From Cochliopodium minus (taxonomy: Eukaryota > Discosea > Himatismenida > Cochliopodiidae): a stretch of DNA of 50,165 nt. The first letter of the stretch is position 1, and each line of letters begins with the position of its first letter. A model generated the notes under the pieces. That model searched no databases. It saw only the letters and a list, made by a program, of their open reading frames with translations, and was not told the DNA's origin. The translations under genes and the position numbers were made by a program. Shown here piece after piece: positions 42,316 to 50,165 of the stretch. The stretch is taken from contig JAMYWO010000234.1 in assembly GCA_024220525.1 (NCBI GenBank), positions 14,891-65,055 of the forward strand, given 5' to 3'.

Positions 42316-43934
42316 ATGTGGATTAATTTGAAAGAAAATTTATTTTTGGCTTTTTTCATCCTATTGTTTTTGAATGTGAGCAATGAATCGTTCATAATCC
42401 AAGATGGGAATCAAATTTATATTCCTACCCCGAGCTATGAAATCCTCAAAACAAATCTTACGTTGAATATTTCAAATATATACACTCTATTATCTTGTCA
42501 AGATGTTGATCCATTAATAAAGAACGAAGTAAAATTAATTAATTTTTTGGTATTTCAAATTTTTAAATAATATCTTATAAAAGATACAAAATCAAATAGT
42601 ATTCGTTGGTAAACAAACATTTTCTCTTTGGATCTTATTAAACTATATTTTGTGAACATTACCATTAATGGAAATGAAAAAAATAAAAATTAATTTAATT
42701 AATTATCCTATCACAAATTTCTTTCATAATATTCATGGATATATTCTTATTGATTTAATTTATTTTTCTATTATTATTACTCTTTTTAAATTAGCACCTG
42801 GAAAATCATGTTCGGAAATAAAACATATTCTTGTCGCACAAAATTCTGGTGTTGCGGGAGTGATTGTTTTGACAGAAAATGTATGGTTATCAACAAGAAT
42901 GATTCAAAGATCACCTGATATCAAAGAAATAAAAATTCCGATCGTCTATTTGAAACTCAAATATTTCAAAAAATATTTCACAGCAGAAGCTTTGAAAAAT
43001 GGAATCACCTTTTCGATGCAAGCAACACCAAATGATTTGGATGGAATAAATAAAGGAGGGATGATCTTTTATCAAATCACATTGATTTTCTTCATCTTGA
43101 TCTCTTCCACCCTCAGCATCAAAAAAATAATTAATCTTTCAAATTACAATTATTTGGGAACTTCGATATGTGCTTGTAATCTTTTGGGTAAATAAACAAA
43201 CATAATTTTATTCGCTTATTTCTTTCATATCTCCTTCCCTTTTTTTTTTTCTTTTTTCTTTAGCAAATCTTTTCATGTTCATTTATGCAATCGATCCCCT
43301 TGGTTATTGGAGAAAGTACACAAGATGGGATTTGTTGGTGGTTGCATTTATAGGATCAGGATTGATGTACATTACTTTCATATTAATTTCTATCTACTTT
43401 TCAATCATTATTGTGAAGCTCCTAAACACGAGACTGGTTGATTATGGAAGCAAAATTCTTTTCTCAATCATTTTGTTAGCGGAGATATCTTTGGATATTT
43501 CCACAATAGTTTTTTACTTGAACTACACTTATGACAAACTGCCTCTTCTCCATTTTCAATACTGGAGAACAGCAATGTCTTGTATAATTTCATTTTACTA
43601 TCTTACAGGAGGATCTTACTTTCTTTTCAAAATTAAAAGTTTCTTTACTTTAAAAACAGACAAAAAGAAAAAAAGATACACACAATATTTTCGTCTTGGG
43701 TTGTGTATCATCATTTTAGGAGTGATATTGATCATGTTGGCCATTGTTTCTGGTTTATTCACCAATCAAACTGTTTTGAATTCTCCTAGTGGTCTTTTGG
43801 GAGAATTAGCTTCTTATTCTTTGGCAAACTCATTTACAGGCATCATTTTCTATTGGATGTTTGTTCCAAAAAAAAACGAAAGTTCTTTGATTCAAACAAG
43901 TGAGAACTTTTCGAAAACTACTTCTCAAATATAA
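42316..43934 (+). CDS. PA-domain seven-transmembrane protein 1
   Basis: Exons: 42316-42528, 42584-42608 (25 nt), 42795-43187, 43264-43934 (433 aa, phases consistent). A signal peptide (ENLFLAFFILLFLNVSNES) is followed by a protease-associated (PA) domain: IQNQIVFVAPGKSCSEIKH, then AGVIVLTEN and IPIVYLKL. After it come about seven hydrophobic helices (YQITLIFFILISS, LLVVAFIGSGLMYITF, ILFSIILLAEISLDI, IIILGVILIMLAIVSG and others). PA-plus-multipass proteins include SPPL2 proteases, but the YD and GxGD catalytic motifs are absent, so a receptor or sorting role is more likely. It may sit in endolysosomal or plasma membranes. Confidence 0.7.
42780..43547 (+). repeat. Near-identical tract shared with 44508-45275
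   Basis: Covers exon 3, the following intron and the first part of exon 4 of PA-7TM gene 1. Apart from a few differences near its left end it appears identical to the tandem paralogue, intron included. Identity ends sharply at GACAAACTGCCTCTT. Confidence 0.85.
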
Positions 43935-44092
43935 AGTACACTTTTTTGTAGTGTAACTCAATACTAAAGTATGAGTACTGTTTTACTAATAAAATTATCT
44001 TTTTCAAATAATTATAATCTATTTTGATTTATCAGGTAGGATATTTAATTGGATACATATTTCCTCAATAAAATAAATAAAATCAAAAAAAA

Positions 44093-45668
44093 ATGTTGAC
44101 TATTAAATCAATTGGAAGTGCTTTTTTCTTGATTGTTTTTATGATATCTTTGAGTGAACAATCTTTCATTCTTCAAGATGGAGAAAATCAAATTTATGTT
44201 CCAACACCATCCTTTGAAGCCATAATAATGACAAACCTGACATCAAATATCACCACCATCAACGTTTTAAAAGGTTGTGAATTTTTAGATCCTCTGATAA
44301 AAGTAAAAGTTTTGAAGTTTAATAAATTATCATCTTAATACCATTATTTCTTTAGAATACAAATCAGATTGTGTTTATTGGTAAAATAATTTGTTTCATA
44401 ATAATTTTAACTTTCAAAGGATCTTAAATTATTTAAAAATTAATATTTAAATTAACTTCCTCTTCAAGTTAAACTTTAACTCCTCTCAACAATTGTTTTT
44501 AACTCCTCTCTTTTTAAATTAGCACCAGGGAATTCATGTTCGGAAATAAAACATATTCTTGTCGCACAAAATTCTGGTGCTGCGGGAGTGATTGTTTTGA
44601 CAGAAAATGTATGGTTATCAACAAGAATGATTCAAAGATCACCTGATATCAAAGAAATAAAAATTCCGATCGTCTATTTGAAACTCAAATATTTCAAAAA
44701 ATATTTCACAGCAGAAGCTTTGAAAAATGGAATCACCTTTTCGATGCAAGCAACACCAAATGATTTGGATGGAATAAATAAAGGAGGGATGATCTTTTAT
44801 CAAATCACATTGATTTTCTTCATCTTGATCTCTTCCACCCTCAGCATCAAAAAAATAATTAATCTTTCAAATTACAATTATTTGGGAACTTCGATATGTG
44901 CTTGTAATCTTTTGGGTAAATAAACAAACATAATTTTATTCGCTTATTTCTTTCATATCTCCTTCCCTTTTTTTTTTTCTTTTTTCTTTAGCAAATCTTT
45001 TCATGTTCATTTATGCAATCGATCCCCTTGGTTATTGGAGAAAGTACACAAGATGGGATTTGTTGGTGGTTGCATTTATAGGATCAGGATTGATGTACAT
45101 TACTTTCATATTAATTTCTATCTACTTTTCAATCATTATTGTGAAGCTCCTAAACACGAGACTGGTTGATTATGGAAGCAAAATTCTTTTCTCAATCATT
45201 TTGTTAGCGGAGATATCTTTGGATATTTCCACAATAGTTTTTTACTTGAACTACACTTATGACAAACTGCCTCTTGTCTACTTTGCTTATTGGAGAACAG
45301 CAATGTCTTGTGTCATAGCTTTTTTCTACTTGACAGGAGGATCATACTTTCTTTTCAAAATTAAAAGTTTCTTTACTTTAAGAAATGACAAAAAGAAGAA
45401 AAAATACACTCAATACTATCGTCTTGGCTTGTGTATCATCATTTTAGGAGTGATAATGATTATGTTAGCTATTGTTTCTGGTTTATTCACCAATCAAACT
45501 ATTTTGAACTCTCCTAGTGGTCTTTTGGGAGAATTAGCTTCTTTTTCTTTGGCAAACTCATTTACAGGCATCATTTTCTATTGGATGTTTGTTCCAAAAA
45601 AAAATGACAATTCTTTGATTCAAACAAGTGAGAACTTTTCGAAAACTACTTCACAAACACAAATTTGA
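44093..45668 (+). CDS. PA-domain seven-transmembrane protein 2 (tandem paralogue)
   Basis: Exons: 44093-44302, 44356-44380 (25 nt), 44523-44915, 44992-45668 (434 aa, phases consistent). Same layout as the upstream gene: signal peptide (SAFFLIVFMISLSEQS), PA domain split by a 25-nt exon (NTNQIVFI), then about seven helices and a polar tail ending TSENFSKTTSQTQI. The N-terminal exon and the last third differ clearly from gene 1 while the centre is nearly identical. It is in the same orientation 158 bp downstream. Confidence 0.7.
44508..45275 (+). repeat. Near-identical tract shared with 42780-43547
   Basis: Second copy of the tract, offset 1,728 bp. See the entry at 42780-43547. After 45275 the paralogues differ at many synonymous and some replacement sites. 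Confidence 0.85.
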
Positions 45669-45846
45669 TCAAATCTAAAATACACTTTTCTTTTTCTTTG
45701 TATCAAAATTTTTTCCAATTTTCAATAAAAATTTTCTTTCAATATTTTTGAATGCCATTCTTATTTTCCAAAGCAATTTCTTTTTCTTCGTCAAAAAATT
45801 GCTATGATTTTAAGGTGATAATTTTTTTTCAAAAAAAATAAAAAAG

Positions 45847-46503
45847 ATGGATTCAGATGAATTTATCGAGATCAAAGTCACCCTCAAGGAGGATATAAGA
45901 AAAATTAAAATAAAAGAGAGGATATTCGAAGATCTAATTTCTCTCAATCAAGAAATCTCTAAGATCTTCTCGATAGATCCTAAAGAATTATTGCTTTTCA
46001 GAATACAATATAGGGATGAGGAGAATGATATGATCACCATCTCCAATTCATCGAATCTTGAGGATATCAATAGAATCATAAAAACCAAAAAACAGCTCAT
46101 ATTGAAATTGATGGACAACACCATCATCAAAGAGAATGTCAACAAGGAAAATCTAAATTCTTTCTTGCAAATCAATTTCTTTGAAGAAATGATCAAGAAT
46201 GAAAATTTAAAAGACTTAATGAACCATTCTATAGCACATATCCTCCAATCCAAAGAATTTCAAAACATGGTAAATAATCTATCGCTGCCATTCCTTATGC
46301 CAACCAAGGATCTCGATAATCATTTCCACCTTTCTAATTTCACTCCAAAAGGTGATACCATTGAAATTAATGATTCACTCGATGATTCCATCAAAGATAT
46401 CAAGGAAAATGTGGTGATCGAAAAGAAAGAGGTTGAAAATTTTGAAGAATTAAATAAAATCCCAAAAAAGAAAAAACAGAGTGATGAATTTGAAATCATA
46501 TAA
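45847..46503 (+). CDS. PB1-domain protein with C-terminal LIR-like motif
   Basis: Single exon, 218 aa. Residues about 5-92 fit a PB1 domain: IEIKVTLKEDIRKIKI, then LNQEISKIF, LLLFRIQYRDEENDMITI (the acidic OPCA-type stretch) and a final ILKLMD strand. The middle (about 105-160) is helical and hydrophobic. The last residues, SDEFEII, match an LC3-interacting region (acidic then F-x-x-I). PB1 plus LIR is the core of p62/NBR1-type autophagy receptors, but no ZZ or UBA domain is present. The function as a receptor is inference. Confidence 0.65.
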   Translation: MDSDEFIEIKVTLKEDIRKIKIKERIFEDLISLNQEISKIFSIDPKELLLFRIQYRDEENDMITISNSSNLEDINRIIKTKKQLILKLMDNTIIKENVNKENLNSFLQINFFEEMIKNENLKDLMNHSIAHILQSKEFQNMVNNLSLPFLMPTKDLDNHFHLSNFTPKGDTIEINDSLDDSIKDIKENVVIEKKEVENFEELNKIPKKKKQSDEFEII

Positions 46504-46660
46504 CCTGCACCAATCAATATATCGATTATTTTTTTGTATATGATATTAAACTTTTAATCATTTTCTTTCGAAATTTGAGGTATTTTGAATCAAATAAAGA
46601 TGATTGCAATCATCATCATTAGGATAATTTATTGAATAGTATAAATAAAAAATAAAAAAA

Positions 46661-47424
46661 ATGGATGAGAATGTGGGAATTGAAACTCCAACAAATGAAT
46701 CAGATACACCCCAAATAAATGAATCCAATGATCAATCTCATATTGATCCCTCCCTCCCAACCAATGAATCTCAAACCAATGAAACCACAACAAATGAAAC
46801 CAATACCCCACCAAAAAAATATGAGAACCTCTCTGATAATGCCAATTATTTTTATAATGGTCTTCATGATTTATTCGGCCCTATTGTTACCAAATGCGAA
46901 GAGAGAGTACATTCTGTATTTCAAACTCAAGAAAAATTATCAAATCAACTTAATATGTTATCCAAAGGTATAGACTTATAACTCATTTTAACTACTTATA
47001 GTGATATAGAAAGCATATATTGTCACTGAGAAAAAAATAGATAAATATACAATGATAATATTATTGAAATATCTATTCCATTCTTTAATTCTTGACCATA
47101 TTTTCATAGAATTAGAGAAATTTGTGGATTTATCCCAAACACCATCTCTATCTCCTTATGTCACCAAATTAAATAATTCACGCAAAAGGATGATCACTAT
47201 CAATTCCACCCTCAGGCAAATTCAAAACAGATTGGATAGAATATATTCTACACACGGAAATAAATCGAAAGATGAATTAGAAAAGAAAGAGATTCCCAAA
47301 ATAGAGGTTAAAAAATGAAACAAAAATATTTTTATATTTATTGAAATCATTTTTGCTTTAGGAAAAGACAAGTATTGGAAACATACCATCTGATCAATCA
47401 AATATCAACGAATCTCCTTATTAA
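46661..47424 (+). CDS. SNAPIN: Snapin (BLOC-1/BORC subunit)
   Basis: Exons: 46661-46967, 47110-47306, 47362-47424 (188 aa, phases consistent). A 50-residue Asn/Thr/Glu-rich low-complexity head precedes the snapin coiled coil: NANYFYNGLHDLFGPIV, VHSVFQTQEKLSNQL, then after the first intron PYVTKLNNSRKRMITIN and LRQIQNRLDRI. This matches the order and spacing in animal snapin (PYVKKL followed by ARRRV). Snapin is a small helical subunit of BLOC-1 and BORC, which act in endosome-lysosome trafficking. The third exon (EKTSIGNIPSD...) is polar and less certain. Confidence 0.8.
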
Positions 47425-47665
47425 AATTTTTTTATTTTCAAAATATTCAATATGGAATAAGAGACAGGTAAATGGATCTGACAAGTAAATTATTGTTTGA
47501 TATATGCAATCAAATAATAATTTTAAACAAAACTTTTTTCTCGGCATTATACTTTAAATTTTGTGAATATGAAAGATTTCTTTTGATTTACATATAATCT
47601 TTTTAATTTTAATGATCAAAAATATATTTCATCATTATGAATGTTTTTCCCTTTTGATTGTTTTA

Positions 47666-48113
47666 TTAATTCATGAATAGATCTTTCAAATTATTATTCT
47701 GTTTCTGCTTTATTCTGTCATCATTTATTTCATTGATATCTTGTATCACATCTCCTTCAAACTTCATCATAATCATTTTATTTTGCTCAGGTCTTTTTTC
47801 CTCTATGGTGAATTTATTATCGCAAGATGGGCAAAATCCATCAGATTCAGGATCAAAATCACTGAAATGATGAAGTATAAAGGTTAAATATCGTAGTTTA
47901 TATTTGGAGTATTTTGTAAAATAAAAAATTAAATTATTTTTACGTCATATCCTTTTTGAATACATGTTTACATTTCTTGCATCCAAAAATGATTTCGTAT
48001 TTCTTTTCCAACTCGTGATCAGACACATCATTATGACATTCAGGGCAATCAAACCATTTTTTGCAGCAATGTGCACGAATACTTACTTGAGCATTGAGGA
48101 TATGTTTACACAT
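47666..48113 (-). CDS. CHY-type zinc-finger protein (Hot13-like)
   Basis: Exons: 48113-47944, 47861-47666 (121 aa, phases consistent). CKHILNAQVSIRAHCCKKWFDC begins the CHY finger (positions 2 on), continued by PECHNDVSDH, FGCKKCKHVF and, after the intron, GFCPSCDNKF. Ligand order C-H...CC...C-x2-C-H...C-x2-C...C-x2-C is complete. Stand-alone CHY proteins include yeast Hot13, which assists redox import in the mitochondrial intermembrane space; other CHY proteins have unrelated roles. The tail is charged and helical. Confidence 0.8.
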
Positions 48114-48587
48114 CTTTATTTTTTATTTTTTTAATTATTTTCTCAATAAAATATAAAAAAAAATTTGCGCAAATAATAATTTAATTTCTTCTCAATTCAT
48201 ATAACAAATAAAATTGAATTAATTGGTATTGAATATCAACATTCAATTTTTTGTCATTCTTTTTAGATAAATGGAAAAAATAATTTTTTTGTTTGGAAAT
48301 GAACCATCTTTGCTTATAGTATTTAATTTTGTCAATTGTAAAATGAAAGTTGGTTAGGGAAAATGGAACTTAGAATGAAAGATATTCAAATTTGAAATTA
48401 AAACTTGAGATATCATTACCCTTTTTTTTCGGTTCCTTTTGAAAAAATATATATTTTTATATTTTTGGCGGCAAAAAATATATATTTAAAAAACTCAAAT
48501 TTTGTTTTGATTCAGTTTATAATTGACATTATAATCAGAGTTACCTCATCCTCTGATCATTGATTTCATAAAAATAAAAATAAAAAA
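48114..48587. other. Divergent intergenic region with an AT inverted repeat
   Basis: AT-rich region between the CHY gene (-) and CDC23 (+). At about 48457-48482, TATATTTTTG and CAAAAAATATA flank GCGG and can form a ~10-bp hairpin, about 110 bp before the CDC23 start codon. No coding exon or RNA gene is recognised. Confidence 0.4.
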
Positions 48588-50030
48588 ATGAAGAAACAAA
48601 AGTTTAAATTGAGCACTAATCTTGAAATGTCCATCCCTTCAACAAGTTCAATCGTTGCAGGAGAAGAAATGGCACAAACAATCTTAAATAAAATTGCTCC
48701 AGAGGGTAAATTAGATCTATACGAATTAAAAATTGGATTATTGGATGCTTCTGAAAAATTGGGTGAAAGAGGTAAATTGATCAATTGATAGCATTTGAAA
48801 TATAATACTTCAAAGTTTTTTATCGAGAAATATAAAGGAATATATCCTATGAGAATATTATTTACCTAATAAATCAGCGTATTAAAAATATTCATATTCA
48901 AATGATCAATTTTTATTATCTACCTGATGTTTTGTATCAAAAAACTATATTAATATTGATCCTTGATAGATTATACTTTCATCATCTAATTTATTGACAA
49001 ACAAAATTTCATACTGTTTGCAATTGTATACTTGATTTAATGTTTTAATTATTTTCATGTTTATGTTCATTTTAATTCCATTTTAATTCTTTGTTTAATC
49101 AATGAAATTTTCTAAAGGATTGTACCAAAGCGCCAAATTTGTTTCAGAATTTTTGTATGACACACTCAAAGACTTATCTATCACTAAAACACAGTACCAA
49201 AAATACCAAAACGAGAAAAAAACACAATATCCTGTCATTGAAACCAAAGAAAACCTTCAGAACGTCAGCGATGAAGATCAGCAATTTAACGAGAAAAGCA
49301 CTTTGTCTTTCGGGAAGTCTTTGTTCGACAACAAAGAATATTTCAGGTAAAAAAATTCATTTTTTTTAATTCACTTATTTTTTAAATAATTTCTTCAGAT
49401 TTTTTTGATTTTATTTAACTTTTTTTTTTAAAAATTTTTTATTTGATGTAAACTTTATAATGTCATCATTTTCTATTTTATTTAAAATTTTTTTGTTATT
49501 CAAAATTTCAATTGAAAAAATATGATTATTAGGTAGAATTAACAGCTAACGAAATTAAATTATGTTTTATTTAATAAATTTTTGTTTTTTGATTATCATT
49601 TTATTTTTATTTTATTTTATTTTTATCATTAATCATATTTTCATAAATTATTAATTTTTAAATTTTATTTTTATTTTTCAAAATCGGAAAAAAAAAAGAT
49701 GCTGGAACACACTCAAAGACTGCACCTCCCAACTAGGCTTCTTTCTGGCCTCCTACGCGCTCTACCTAGCAGGGGAATCCATCAAACAAAACAACAGCCA
49801 GCAAAACATGCAGAACCCCAACACCTCCTCCACCGTCGATCCCAAATCAGGCCAGTCCAAAGCTCTCAACCCTCACCTCAACCAGCTCCGCTCGAGGTTC
49901 GAGCAGCATCAGAAGCAACTGGATGCTTTCAACCTTTATTTATATGGCGTCGTTTTGAGGGAGCTTAATTTGCCTCAGTATACCAAGAAGCTCATCAAGG
50001 CCATTTTGAAGTTCCCTTACTTGTGGACTG
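48588..50030 (+). CDS. CDC23: CDC23/APC8, N-terminal part (continues past the window)
   Basis: Anaphase-promoting complex TPR subunit. Exons seen: 48588-48771, 49118-49346, 49699-50030, phases consistent, with a donor (GTACC) after 50030, so the gene runs on beyond the window. After a ~45-residue head come DLYELKIGLLDASEKLGERG joined to LYQSAKFVSEF, then LSFGKSLFDNKEYFRCWNTL, FFLASYALYLAGE, a Gln/Asn-rich insert, DAFNLYLYGVVLREL and ILKFPYLW. These match the start of APC8/CDC23 TPRs. Exon 3 is much richer in C than its surroundings. Confidence 0.85.
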
Positions 50031-50165
50031 GTACCTTTTTTTATTTTTTTTACTTTCATTTATTTTTTACTTTTTATTTTTTATTTTTTATTTTATTTCT
50101 TATTTTTATTTTTTATTTTTTATTTTTTATTTTTTATTTTTTATTTTTTATTTTTTATTGGATGA
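50031..50165 (+). repeat. Intronic ATTTTTT microsatellite at the window end
   Basis: The start of the CDC23 intron is TTTTTTAT-type repeats (about eight clear TATTTTT units) on the sense strand, as in other introns of this region. The sequence ends inside it. Confidence 0.7.

Noticed and set aside
48588-48788. Separate 66-aa gene
   Set aside because: Its end reads through a donor (GAAAGAG|GTAAAT); splicing to 49118 restores the CDC23 motif GERGLYQSAKF.

Overview
The window is nuclear DNA of an AT-rich, intron-dense unicellular eukaryote. Spliced genes carry short GT-AG introns, usually starting GTAA and T-rich on the sense strand, and encode recognisable eukaryotic proteins: a TAF8-like TFIID subunit, a SAC3-domain protein, HOPS-type VPS proteins, snapin and CDC23/APC8. 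I cannot name the species; a heterolobosean, amoebozoan or similar free-living protist would fit.

Region 1 (1 to about 6.4 kb) is different. Its genes are tiny, intronless and tightly packed on both strands, and several are broken by frameshifts, often at A-runs. It holds a MYND zinc-finger protein, small hydrophobic proteins, a CxxH-type zinc-motif protein, the C-terminal piece of a nucleocytoplasmic large DNA virus (NCLDV)-like major capsid protein, and a truncated viral protein with an IPNTYYNI motif. I read it as a decaying endogenous giant-virus (or related) insertion. Two direct copies of a ~115-bp foldable element sit between divergent genes there.

Region 2 (6.7 to 20.9 kb) is ordinary host sequence: TAF8-like (-), DHRS12-like short-chain dehydrogenase (-), two Sel1-repeat genes (+), an ATP-grasp enzyme (+), an unknown membrane protein (+), a microbial-type PARG (-), a SAC3/GANP protein (+) and a secreted GH18 protein (-). 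A ~100-bp dispersed element lies in introns of two of these genes in opposite orientation.

Region 3 (21.0 to 41.3 kb) holds two very large genes meeting tail to tail. On + is a chain of exons in consistent phase: VPS11-like N-terminal half, VPS41-like C-terminal half, about eight MORN-type repeats, Roc GTPase, COR, zinc ribbon, protein kinase. It is either one chimeric gene (~2,220 aa) or a VPS11 fragment followed closely by a VPS41-MORN-ROCO-kinase gene (1,814 aa). On - is a 30-exon, ~2,272-aa bacterial-type alpha-2-macroglobulin with an intact CxEQ thioester motif, no visible signal peptide, an N-terminal MGNKLG/EF-hand-like module and a Cys-rich insert near the expected bait region.

Region 4 (42.3 kb to the end) has two tandem PA-domain 7TM genes sharing a ~770-bp near-identical tract, a PB1 protein with a C-terminal LIR-like motif, snapin, a CHY zinc-finger protein and the start of CDC23/APC8. 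Several genes here and in region 3 point to endolysosomal or autophagy biology, but their proximity may be chance. Exon boundaries were derived by hand from splice signals, reading frame and family similarity; every joined model keeps phase from start to stop unless stated.
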